DNA of 20,675 nucleotides from Oscillospiraceae bacterium (GTDB lineage: Bacteria > Bacillota > Clostridia > Oscillospirales > Ruminococcaceae), in assembly GCA_022511485.1 (NCBI GenBank), contig JAFLUJ010000158.1, positions 1 through 20,675 of the forward strand, written 5' to 3'. A program made the translations under genes and the position numbers. Below the pieces are notes generated by a model. It was given only the letters and a program-made list of their open reading frames with translations. It had not been told where the DNA came from and did no database searches. The stretch's first letter is position 1. Every line of letters starts with the position of its first letter. Of the stretch, positions 12,892-20,402 are shown in pieces.

Positions 12892-15422
12892 TGCAGAAGA
12901 TATTTTTTAAACGTGCTGTCCGTGATCTGAAAGCAAATTTCATGCGGTATCTTGCTCTGGGACTGCTTATCATCATGGGAATGTATCTTGTGGTGAGCAT
13001 GACAGCAGCGGCGGAACTGATAATCACAGGTACTGAAAAAAGCTCCCGTGAGCATAATGCGGAGGACGGGCAGTTCAGTGTTTTTCTCCCTCTTACTAAT
13101 GAGGAAGAAAAGCTGCTTGCAGATAATGGGATCTTTCTTGAAAAAATGTTCAGCCTTGATTATTCCCTGTCTGACGGCAGCTTTTTAAGGGTGTTCAAAA
13201 ACCGTCGGGAAATTGATTTGATTGCTCTTGATGATGGACGTCTTGCAGAAAATCAATGTGAAATAGTGATCGAAAAGCGTTATGCAGAGGAACATGATCT
13301 GAACACCGGTAATAAAATTACTTTCGGCGGAAAGGAATTTGAGGTCGTGGGAATAGGAAGCGTTCCCGATTATGACGCACCATACAGGGAGCTTTCCGAC
13401 AGCGCAGTTGACAGCGTAGGATTTGGTCTTGCCTTTGTGACTGAGGAAGCTTATTCGGAGCTTCTTTCGGAAAATAAAAGCCAGCGGTCGGAAAATCTCG
13501 TCTATGCTTACCGCTTGAACGGAAATACATCTCATAGCGATTTAAAGGAACTGCTGAACGGCTTTGAGATCTCCGCAGATGAAGTGGAGGACGAGTTTTT
13601 TCAGGAATATTGGAAACGCACAGGCGGCAAAAAAGACGACATTATAGACGGGATCAACGAGCTGAACAAGGGTGCAGAAACGCTTTCCGACGGGTTAAAA
13701 GAACTATCCGAATCAGCGGAAGCAATTCCCATGCTGCCCGATGAATTCAAGTCGGGAATATCCGATTCGGCAGAGGGAGCAAAGTCTCTTTCGGACGGGA
13801 CATCGGAACTAAAAGAACAGACAAATGAGATAATAGAAAAATATTTCGACATAAAGCTCAGCAAGCTCACAATGCTTTTAAAAGCGGAGGACAATATGAG
13901 AATTGGTGCAGCGGCGGACGATCAGGTCATAAACAAGGTCTGTGGACTTCTTGCCGGAGTTATCGTAATGGCACTGTTCACATATGTTATTTCTGTGTTT
14001 GTAATTCATGGTATTGACAAGGAATCAAGCATAATCGGTGCGCTTTACGCTTTGGGTGTAAAGCGGAGAGATCTGATATTCCACTATCTGATGATCCCTG
14101 TTGCCGTCACATTTGTTTCCGGACTTATAGGCGCAGCGTTGGGACTTTCGGAATTTGCAATTCAGTCCAACGTCGCAGACTGCTATGAATATTTTTCAAT
14201 TCCTGAAATGGAACCGGTATATCCTATCTACCTTATTATTTACAGCGTTTTGATGCCTCCGGTGGTTGCGGCGATAGTAAATTATTTTGTGATAAAGAAA
14301 CGGCTTTCAAAAACGGCTTTGAGTTTAATTCGTAACGAGCAGAAGTCCCGTAGAATAAACTCTGTTGATCTTGGGAAAATGAAATTTATCCCCCGTTTCC
14401 AGATAAGACAGATGTTGAAAGAGCTTCGCACAGGATTCACAGTATTTTTCGGAATGTTCTTTTCCATGCTGGTGCTTATGCTTTGCATTGATGTTTATGT
14501 AATGTGTAATAATATCAAATCGGGAGCAGAGCGTGACACAAAATTTAACTATATGTACGTTTACAAATATCCGGAAGAAACTGTTCCGGAGGGCAGCTCG
14601 GAAGCCTTTGTAAAATCTCTGAAACGTGAAAACCTCGGATATAATTTAGAAGTAACGATTTTGGGAATTACCGCAGACAATCCATATTTCAGTGCCAGAC
14701 CCGAAAAGGGCGAAAACAAGGTGGTGGTATCCTCTGCAACCGCTCAGAAATTTGCGTTGAAGATCGGTGATGATCTTATACTGAAAGACGAAGACGCTGA
14801 CAGGAGCTATGTATTTACCGTTACCGACATTGCAGTTTATTCGCCTGCACTGTATGTTTTTATGGATATTGACAGTATGCGTTCTCTTTTCGGAGAATCG
14901 GAGGACTATTTCAATGCGGTATTTTCGGACAGGGAGCTTGATATTCCCTCAGGCAGGCTTTCAGCCTCTGTGAAGCGCAGCGACATCGTTCACTCTCTGA
15001 GCATATTCGTGGATATGATGATGCCCATGATAATAACCCTTAGTGCCGCTTCCGTCCTCATTTTCTGTGTGGTAATGTATCTTATGATCGGGGTAATGAT
15101 AGACCGTTCTGCATTTGGTATTTCTCTTATAAAAATTTTCGGTTTCAGGACAAAAGAGATACGCAGGCTTTATCTTGACGGAAATCTTTTTACTATCGCA
15201 ATTGGTGCATTGATAAGTATTCCGCTGTCGAAAAAGGCAATTGACATGATCTATCCGTTTATGGTTTCCAATGTTGCCTGCGGCATGGAGCTTGAATTTA
15301 CTCCGCAAATTTACATAGGAGTTTTTGCGGCGGTAATTATTCTGTATCTGATAATTGATCAGGTTCTTGTGAGAAAGATACAGAAGATCGTTCCTGCGGA
15401 AGTTCTGAAAAATCGGGAATAA
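12891..15422 (+). CDS. FtsX-type ABC transporter permease
   Basis: 843 residues. A transmembrane helix lies at about 17-40, then an extracytoplasmic domain to about residue 340, then an FtsX helix bundle (about 346-470). A further helix comes near 510, a second outside domain follows (about 540-690), and a final FtsX bundle lies at about 700-835. Residues about 249-323 carry spaced Leu-x-x-Gly and Ser-Asp-Gly units (ETLSDGLKELSESAEAIP, AEGAKSLSDGTSELKE), the X-X-X-Leu-X-X-Gly heptad type seen in YhgE-like surface proteins. This likely forms an extracellular coiled-coil or helical stalk. Both outside domains have alpha/beta MacB_PCD-like features. It pairs with the ATPase just upstream. The substrate is unknown; an antimicrobial peptide or lipid-linked substrate is plausible. 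Confidence 0.92.
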   Translation: MQKIFFKRAVRDLKANFMRYLALGLLIIMGMYLVVSMTAAAELIITGTEKSSREHNAEDGQFSVFLPLTNEEEKLLADNGIFLEKMFSLDYSLSDGSFLRVFKNRREIDLIALDDGRLAENQCEIVIEKRYAEEHDLNTGNKITFGGKEFEVVGIGSVPDYDAPYRELSDSAVDSVGFGLAFVTEEAYSELLSENKSQRSENLVYAYRLNGNTSHSDLKELLNGFEISADEVEDEFFQEYWKRTGGKKDDIIDGINELNKGAETLSDGLKELSESAEAIPMLPDEFKSGISDSAEGAKSLSDGTSELKEQTNEIIEKYFDIKLSKLTMLLKAEDNMRIGAAADDQVINKVCGLLAGVIVMALFTYVISVFVIHGIDKESSIIGALYALGVKRRDLIFHYLMIPVAVTFVSGLIGAALGLSEFAIQSNVADCYEYFSIPEMEPVYPIYLIIYSVLMPPVVAAIVNYFVIKKRLSKTALSLIRNEQKSRRINSVDLGKMKFIPRFQIRQMLKELRTGFTVFFGMFFSMLVLMLCIDVYVMCNNIKSGAERDTKFNYMYVYKYPEETVPEGSSEAFVKSLKRENLGYNLEVTILGITADNPYFSARPEKGENKVVVSSATAQKFALKIGDDLILKDEDADRSYVFTVTDIAVYSPALYVFMDIDSMRSLFGESEDYFNAVFSDRELDIPSGRLSASVKRSDIVHSLSIFVDMMMPMIITLSAASVLIFCVVMYLMIGVMIDRSAFGISLIKIFGFRTKEIRRLYLDGNLFTIAIGALISIPLSKKAIDMIYPFMVSNVACGMELEFTPQIYIGVFAAVIILYLIIDQVLVRKIQKIVPAEVLKNRE

Positions 15423-15429
15423 ATCAAAG

Positions 15430-15467
15430 AAAACAGTCTTGGTTCAATACAGACCAAGACTGTTTTT
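15430..15467. terminator. Bidirectional terminator between permease and DUF6796-like gene
   Basis: A perfect 14-pair stem (AAAACAGTCTTGGT and its complement) with a 9-base loop and a T-run on the plus strand. Its A-rich left flank gives a T-run on the minus strand, so it can end transcription from both converging operons. Confidence 0.9.
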
Positions 15468-15469
15468 GT

Positions 15470-16099
15470 TTACAGAGAAATATATATCAGCACTGCAAGA
15501 TAATAAATAACAAATATCAGATTAGCCCAGCCACCGCAAATAATAATATGTATTCCTTTGGGCAATTTCTTCATTAAAGGAAGAAGCAGATAGAGAACAC
15601 CCGGTGTAAATATCGCCAGCCAGTTAGGCAATTCTGTCCAGCCCAAAGCAACGCAAGCCAGAATAATAAGAAGTCCCGCCGCTTGAAACAAAACCGATAA
15701 TTTATTTAACGCTGTAAAATATTTTATGACAGTATCCATTGCCTTTTTGTCATCAAGCTTTCCGATAAGTCCAAGATAGGCACAATGGCTGTGATATGCA
15801 CCGCCGATGATAATTCCCAGACAAGATAACAGGAAGCTTGTCATTGCCGGGACAAAAATTTTATCGTCTGCTATCAGAACGATATGATAATATCCTATGC
15901 AGTACAGAAATGCCGCTATCGGACCTATTATCCCTCCTGCATATAATCTTTTGTCGGAAAGGTTTTTCATAATATCAATAACAGAATCAAATTTCCCGTC
16001 AGATACATAGTCCTTTTTATCATAATACAGCAGCATATCTCCGCTGAACATTAAAAGTCCTGCGATAAGTCCTGTAAGTACTACAAAAAATAATTCCAT
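15470..16099 (-). CDS. Integral membrane protein, DUF6796-like
   Basis: 209 residues with about six hydrophobic segments. The opening MELFFVVLTGLIAGLLMFSG is followed by the soluble loop DMLLYYDKKDYVSDGKFDSV. Other distinctive features are SDKRLYAGGIIGPIAAFLYC, a polar motif in a membrane segment (GGAYHSHCAYLG), and a C-terminal pair of helices. It resembles the uncharacterised DUF6796 membrane family; I assign this from memory of the pattern, so subfamily confidence is moderate. AAGGAG precedes the ATG. It is the last gene of the minus-strand run, 32 bases after the alpha/beta hydrolase, and ends at a bidirectional terminator. Confidence 0.75.
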   Translation of the reverse strand: MELFFVVLTGLIAGLLMFSGDMLLYYDKKDYVSDGKFDSVIDIMKNLSDKRLYAGGIIGPIAAFLYCIGYYHIVLIADDKIFVPAMTSFLLSCLGIIIGGAYHSHCAYLGLIGKLDDKKAMDTVIKYFTALNKLSVLFQAAGLLIILACVALGWTELPNWLAIFTPGVLYLLLPLMKKLPKGIHIIICGGWANLIFVIYYLAVLIYISL

Positions 16100-16131
16100 T
16101 TTATTCTCCTTATACTATTTCTCAATAAAAA

Positions 16132-16908
16132 CTACAAACCACAGCATAATTTAATTTCTTCTGCCCATTTTTCCGGATAGCAGACCAGAAGTTCTTCATG
16201 CTGCATATTAAAGCTGTGTATGTCAGGATCATTAAAATGCTGTTTATATCGGTCAAGAAATTTTTTACCCATTTTTTCAGCGTAAAAGCAATGTATTACT
16301 GTGTCCTGAACCGAAATGTCGTTTTCGATTGGAGTAACCAGATCGGAATAGAACTGATTTTTTATACTCTCCTTTTTCACAAATGACATACGAGTGCTAT
16401 TTATTCCGAACATATCAAGCATCTTTTCGTAATACTCACGTTCCTCTATAGGTTTACTCTCCAACCACTTTTGCATAAAACCGGGAGACTTGCCCTTTTG
16501 AAACATTCCATACAACATTTTTGAAATTATCGTTGCTTGAATTTTAGCTCCTATCCCACCACTCTGGTCAAGATCTGAGCTTCCTATTATAGCATGGTCA
16601 ATATGGACTTTTCTTCGCTGAACAAGCAATCCAACAAATGAACCTCCCAGCGAACAGCCATAAGCTGCACAGATCTTCCCGCTGAAATGCTCTGTTATGT
16701 AGCTTTCAATCCTTTCTGTTTCAGTCAGCATATCAGGAAATATACTGTCCTCGGTTTCATCAAACCCGTCATAGGATACGCATACTACGTGAAAATATTT
16801 CTCCAGCAATGGAATTATTCCGCCGAAATTTGCTTTCCAATGGCAGCAGGTTCCGGGAAACAACATAATTACCGGAGCAAATTTGTCCCCAAAGATATAA
16901 ATTTTCAT
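16132..16908 (-). CDS. Alpha/beta-hydrolase fold protein
   Basis: 258 residues. Strand order and motifs fit a small cytoplasmic alpha/beta hydrolase: VIMLFPGTCCHWKANFGG (oxyanion-hole region, residues 13-30), VVCVSYDGFDE, the nucleophile elbow G84-C-S86-L-G88-G, and a late MQHEEL with H237 as probable catalytic His. The acidic residue is probably the Glu in FYAEKMGKKF, a position often Glu or Asp in these proteins. There is no signal peptide. Substrate unknown. It follows the third small membrane protein by 58 bases. The ribosome binding site AAAAGGGG lies just upstream. Confidence 0.8.
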   Translation of the reverse strand: MKIYIFGDKFAPVIMLFPGTCCHWKANFGGIIPLLEKYFHVVCVSYDGFDETEDSIFPDMLTETERIESYITEHFSGKICAAYGCSLGGSFVGLLVQRRKVHIDHAIIGSSDLDQSGGIGAKIQATIISKMLYGMFQKGKSPGFMQKWLESKPIEEREYYEKMLDMFGINSTRMSFVKKESIKNQFYSDLVTPIENDISVQDTVIHCFYAEKMGKKFLDRYKQHFNDPDIHSFNMQHEELLVCYPEKWAEEIKLCCGL

Positions 16909-16966
16909 AAAGGATCCCCTTTTATTTTTTCTATTATAAACTTAAAAGTATTAAAGTTCTTGCTTT

Positions 16967-17446
16967 TTATAAAATCATTATAATAAATCCAACGATAGGC
17001 GCGAATATTATCCCGATCGCCATTCCCCTTACGCTTGCTTTAAAATGAAACTTCACCGCCGAGCTTTCAAAGGCACTGATTTCCGCTGCTTTGTAAAATT
17101 TATCAAAAGGAGCAAGCAGAATATCTACCACAAGAAAATCATACCAGTCTACCACTAACCATAATGCATATGCCGTCAAAGCTCCTTCAAGGAATGCGGA
17201 TATTCCGTTGATATATCTCATAATCAACGCAAAAACAACTGCAAAGACAATGGCTGCGGTCAACTTACGAATAATATCACTTCTTTTAGCAGGCGTTTTT
17301 TCTGCGATCATGCCTATTTGACGAAGTCTGTCCGTAACAATGGGCGGATAATCATTTGCAAACGCTTCTCTGCGATTTATAGTCATGATCTCCAGCACGA
17401 TAGTAAAAATCACACAAGCAGCAATACTTTCAATAACAAATATCAT
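16967..17446 (-). CDS. Small polytopic membrane protein (paralog 1)
   Basis: 159 residues from the chosen start, with four hydrophobic segments. After the first helix comes DYPPIVTDRLRQIGMIAEKT, then a helix, then YINGISAFLEGA and WLVVDWYDFLVVD, an amphipathic linker and a last helix. The motif WYDFLVVD matches WFDGIVID at 18240-18719 and AFDILFFD at 17595-18092. With the shared YP-x2-V-x2-R-x3-IG segment, this marks the three as a divergent family. The start at 17446 is preferred over a codon eight residues earlier because GGAG lies 9 bases before it. Function unknown. Confidence 0.72.
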   Translation of the reverse strand: MIFVIESIAACVIFTIVLEIMTINRREAFANDYPPIVTDRLRQIGMIAEKTPAKRSDIIRKLTAAIVFAVVFALIMRYINGISAFLEGALTAYALWLVVDWYDFLVVDILLAPFDKFYKAAEISAFESSAVKFHFKASVRGMAIGIIFAPIVGFIIMIL

Positions 17447-17470
17447 AATAATATTCTCCGTTTCCCTCAC

Positions 17471-17594
17471 AGATAAAGCCTAATATAGGGCAGACAAAAA
17501 AGTCCATGCAAACCCATGATCCAGTATTCCCAATGTCAGCATCCATTTTTTCGTATTTCATTCGGTTTGCGGTCATAAACCGTTATAGCGCACT
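17471..17594. other. Gap between paralogs 1 and 2
   Basis: 124 bases (148 with the unused N-terminal codons of paralog 1). An open minus-strand frame begins MKYEKMDADIGNTG but has no ribosome binding site and matches nothing I recognise. No convincing promoter or terminator was seen. Confidence 0.4.
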
Positions 17595-18092
17595 TTAAAA
17601 GATCGTACATATCCACCCAAGCACAGCCGCAACCACGAAACTGCCAATGATATGTGCTAAATGCGTTTTCCGGTTGTATCCGAACAGATACTGCCCCAGC
17701 ACTTCTTTCGTTTCGGGATAAAAATGCGGGAAGAAGTTAAAACCTGCGTTACACAGCAGTACCCAGTCGAAAAACAGGATATCGAAAGCCTTCAGCAAAA
17801 GCTCCATTACGATAAATCTGATAAAAAACTGCCCAAATCCGAAACAGTTATTAATTCCATTCCATGCACCGATAATAAAAGCTCCGATCATCAGAAGTAC
17901 GGAGAATGCCGCCATACTCCATCCAATGGCATATGCTCCCTTAAATCTCTCTTCCCGTGGTCTTATTACATCTCTGACCTCTTTCGGCGCAGAGCTGAAA
18001 AACCTTGTGTCCTGAATAAACCCAACACCTGCTAAAAGCATCAGAAAAAGCCCCGCCATCAGCATCAATGAAAGAAGCAACGTTATAATCAT
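17595..18092 (-). CDS. Small polytopic membrane protein (paralog 2)
   Basis: 165 residues with four hydrophobic segments. The N-terminal helix MIITLLLSLMLMAGLFLMLL is followed by a charged loop (APKEVRDVIRPREERFKGAY), a helix pair containing IIGAWNGINNCFGFGQFF, then KAFDILFFDWVLLC and a C-terminal helix (HIIGSFVVAAVLGWICTIF). It is the most divergent of the three related membrane proteins. It keeps the WN-x-(I/V)-N turn also found in the 18240-18719 protein and the aromatic-Asp-x-hydrophobic-Asp motif. AAAGGAGG lies 8-15 bases before the ATG. Function unknown. Confidence 0.72.
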   Translation of the reverse strand: MIITLLLSLMLMAGLFLMLLAGVGFIQDTRFFSSAPKEVRDVIRPREERFKGAYAIGWSMAAFSVLLMIGAFIIGAWNGINNCFGFGQFFIRFIVMELLLKAFDILFFDWVLLCNAGFNFFPHFYPETKEVLGQYLFGYNRKTHLAHIIGSFVVAAVLGWICTIF

Positions 18093-18099
18093 CGTCTTG

Positions 18100-18165
18100 T
18101 TATCCTCCTTTTAGAACAAACCTTCTACCTCTGTGTGTTTTTAAGTTAAAATCTGTGTATCGCAT
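18100..18165 (-). CDS. Possible 21-residue small ORF upstream of paralog 2
   Basis: A frame beginning MRYTDFNLKTHRGRRF ends at a TAA that directly follows the AAAGGAGG ribosome binding site of the next gene. AGAGAGGA lies before its ATG. The overlap would allow translational coupling. The composition is basic and not obviously structured, so it may be fortuitous. Confidence 0.25.
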   Translation of the reverse strand: MRYTDFNLKTHRGRRFVLKGG

Positions 18166-18239
18166 GGCTTTCCTCTCTATATTCTTCAATCATTACCCTT
18201 ATGAACAGCACTGTTTAATACATGAAATCATCTCCTTCC

Positions 18240-18719
18240 TTAAAAAATCCAAATAACCAGCAGAGCAACTACCGCTGCTCCCGCAAACCAGACCAATGAC
18301 GCGATCGTCCGCTTTATCAGAATTTCCTTCCACGATTTAGCAAAAGGAATGTCTTCTGTTCCCTCAATGATCCAGAATTTGCTGTGACCCACCCAAAGTC
18401 TGTCTATCACAATGCCGTCAAACCAGTTCGATACCTCCAAAAATATCAATGCCTGCCAATAAGCCGTTCCGAGATCGTTCACCCGATTCCATAGACCAAT
18501 AATCAACAGTATTGCGACCAGAAGAACGACCATAAATGCAATCATGAACCGCACCTTTTTATTGCGAATGTCCTGACGGTCGGCAAGACCGATGGCAAAG
18601 GCTCGCTCCTGTACCGGCTTTGGATAGAAATACAGGGCGTTTATTGCCCCATCTCTGACAGTAAATGCAATCATACCTGTGTAGAGAGCCAGAAAAAGAA
18701 TAATTTGCAGAAGTATCAT
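18240..18719 (-). CDS. Small polytopic membrane protein (paralog 3)
   Basis: 159 residues with four hydrophobic segments. After the first helix comes YFYPKPVQERAFAIGLADRQ, aligning with DYPPIVTDRLRQIGMIAEKT of the 16967-17446 protein. Then come a long helix, WNRVNDLGTAYWQ, NWFDGIVIDRLWVG, the soluble link KFWIIEGTEDIPFAKSW, and a last helix. The start at 18719 is used because GGGAGG precedes it. A codon six residues earlier overlaps the previous stop and lies ahead of that site. It begins 17 bases after the ATC-hydrolase-family gene, so the two are surely cotranscribed. Function unknown. Confidence 0.78.
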   Translation of the reverse strand: MILLQIILFLALYTGMIAFTVRDGAINALYFYPKPVQERAFAIGLADRQDIRNKKVRFMIAFMVVLLVAILLIIGLWNRVNDLGTAYWQALIFLEVSNWFDGIVIDRLWVGHSKFWIIEGTEDIPFAKSWKEILIKRTIASLVWFAGAAVVALLVIWIF

Positions 18720-18736
18720 GTTTATTCCTCCCTGCA

Positions 18737-19345
18737 CTAATTTTTTCTCTTATACCGGAAATCACAATGATCCGCACCTTCTGCAATAGTCTGTGTTCTG
18801 CAAAGCTCCATTTTCATTATATCTGTCATAACATAATCCAGTCTGCACAAATACTTTGCAAGCTCGAAGCAGTCCTCATCACGGCAAAGAGCGCAAATCC
18901 CGCACTGATGGTAGTTATAGCCAAGCTCAAACTGACCGTCACCCTCCAGTACATCTACCACCCAATCGTTTTCATATTTCCGTTTATGGGATTCCTCCGC
19001 CCATCGTTTGCGTTCCGGAAGCTTCTTCTGGTCAAGATAGGAGTCGGCGTTTCCCAGAAACTTATGTAACAGCGAACTATTATATAGCCCATTCTTGAAC
19101 AGCTCATAATTTTCTTCCGGAGATAAGCCTGTACAGCGGTTCATAGCGATAAAATATGCTGCCATACAATAAGCGCTCATCAATTTGGAATTTCCAATAT
19201 CCTTTGCCCGCAGAATAACATTTTTATATTCCACTGCTACTCTTTTGGACACCCTGCCGGAACTGTCAAATTTCTTCCGATACTCCTTTTTGCAGGCTGA
19301 ATGATAAAACCAGCCAAACATCATTGTCTGAAAATTGTACTTCAT
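18737..19345 (-). CDS. L-2-amino-thiazoline-4-carboxylic acid (ATC) hydrolase family protein
   Basis: 202 residues, without signal peptide. The C-terminal half carries the family pattern: NYHQCGICALCRDEDCFELA, then LDYVMTDIMKMELCRTQTIA, and the terminal GADHCDFRY with Cys194. The named activity, opening the thiazoline ring on the way to cysteine, is known only for some members. The family is large in Clostridia and probably diverse, so the substrate here is open. Cysteines in HQCGICALC and near the C-terminus suggest thiol or metal chemistry. The start overlaps the stop of the esterase gene (ATGA, 19342-19345) with GGGGGA upstream. Tight coupling to an esterase and to membrane proteins suggests a shared small-molecule or lipid substrate. 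Confidence 0.8.
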   Translation of the reverse strand: MKYNFQTMMFGWFYHSACKKEYRKKFDSSGRVSKRVAVEYKNVILRAKDIGNSKLMSAYCMAAYFIAMNRCTGLSPEENYELFKNGLYNSSLLHKFLGNADSYLDQKKLPERKRWAEESHKRKYENDWVVDVLEGDGQFELGYNYHQCGICALCRDEDCFELAKYLCRLDYVMTDIMKMELCRTQTIAEGADHCDFRYKRKN

Positions 19346-20259
19346 ATTTCCCCCAACGCTTTCAAATGCTCAATTATTTCATTCTCTCCCTGTTTTCCTT
19401 CCTTTAAAAAGGTGAAAAACGGATAGGAGTGAAACAGTCCCGGTTCCACATGAATCGTGTAATCATTAACGCCGCAGCGGTCAAAGGCTTTCTCATAATC
19501 GGGAGCTTCTGCGGCAAAAATCTCGTCCCCTCCGAAATACATAATGATCTTCGGGAAGCCTGTATAATCATCTGTGGCTGCACAGCCAAGCAGATAGGAG
19601 GGGAGCGTTCCGTCATGGTTATAATAATCCGACCAAGCCTTAACGGAATCCGCAGACATCATAATATCACGTTTTTCAATCTCTTTCATGCGTTCAAAGC
19701 TTTCCTCCGAAATCAGGATATTGTTGCAGGAAACTGCGATAATAAGTCCCGGCATGGAAAGCTCCCTGCCATTCTTGATGATGTGGCGTCCGGAAGCTAA
19801 AAGGTTGTCTGCTCCAGAGGAAAATCCCAGCCATGCAATGTCATTTGCCTTGTAGTCCTGTAACATTCTGCTGTATGTATGGCAAACCATTTCCACCTCA
19901 TCAAGAAGATCATTATCTGGATAAAGAGGATAGAGTGGTATCCACAGATCACGATCTGCTTCGTTCATATACCTGACCATTGTATTGACCTTTGGAAGCT
20001 GATAGCGTCTATTAGCCCCTCCCACGAGATACAGTAAGGCTCTTTTGGTGCCAGAGCCGGACTTATGCCCCACGATACAGTGACAGCCGTCAATGATCTC
20101 ATCCCTAAATTCGTAGCCTTTCTTTTGGGGAAGCCTGAATTTGAATTTTATCTGAAGCCTATGAGATACCTGCACAAATTCCTCATAGCTTTCCTGATGC
20201 AGATTTTCCTTGACAGCTTTTCTAATGATCGGTTTTAATATGCTGTATAATACGCTCAC
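19342..20259 (-). CDS. HSL-type alpha/beta-hydrolase (esterase/lipase-like)
   Basis: 305 residues. The catalytic triad can be read: nucleophile elbow G145-F-S147-S148-G149 (WLGFSSGADN), Asp245 in YFGGDEIF, and His277 in LFHSYPFF. The segment ALLYLVGGANRRY stands where hormone-sensitive-lipase relatives have HGGG, so the oxyanion loop is altered. A helical N-terminal 40 residues forms a possible cap or membrane-facing part. The start codon is GTG (20257-20259) behind GGGGTGGG; no ATG fits. It is the first gene of the minus-strand operon, behind a full-consensus promoter (20374-20402) and a palindrome (20304-20325). Substrate unknown. Confidence 0.82.
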   Translation of the reverse strand: MSVLYSILKPIIRKAVKENLHQESYEEFVQVSHRLQIKFKFRLPQKKGYEFRDEIIDGCHCIVGHKSGSGTKRALLYLVGGANRRYQLPKVNTMVRYMNEADRDLWIPLYPLYPDNDLLDEVEMVCHTYSRMLQDYKANDIAWLGFSSGADNLLASGRHIIKNGRELSMPGLIIAVSCNNILISEESFERMKEIEKRDIMMSADSVKAWSDYYNHDGTLPSYLLGCAATDDYTGFPKIIMYFGGDEIFAAEAPDYEKAFDRCGVNDYTIHVEPGLFHSYPFFTFLKEGKQGENEIIEHLKALGEI

Positions 20260-20299
20260 TCGCCCACCCCTATATACAATGACATTATTATGTTTTTAT

Positions 20300-20329
20300 A
20301 AGCTTGGTTAGCTTTAACTAACTAAGCTT
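20300..20329 (-). promoter_or_regulatory. Palindromic operator before the esterase operon
   Basis: A 12-base inverted repeat with one mismatch (AAGCTTAGTTAG with CTAACCAAGCTT) around a 6-base centre. Its central 22 bases (20304-20325), read on the minus strand, match 7001-7022 at 20 of 22 positions. It lies 44 bases before the GTG start and about 40 bases after the predicted transcription start. Confidence 0.7.
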
Positions 20330-20340
20330 CGTTAGTAAAG

Positions 20341-20402
20341 CCGCTCGACTGAACGGCTTGTATTTATGGTTATATTATACTGCCTTTTTTAGTTTTTGTC
20401 AA
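20341..20402 (-). promoter_or_regulatory. Consensus promoter and leader stem of the esterase operon
   Basis: On the minus strand, TTGACA (20397-20402), a 17-base spacer and TATAAT (20374-20379). The transcript then has a short stem near 20338-20359 (AAGCCGTTC with GAGCGGCTT, nine pairs, one G-U, 4-base loop) with no T-run after it. Nothing divergent was recognised on the plus strand. Confidence 0.85.

Noticed and set aside
17661..18035. 124-codon plus-strand frame opposite paralog 2
   Set aside because: Antisense to a membrane protein gene with a good ribosome binding site and start; the frame shows no domain or signal.
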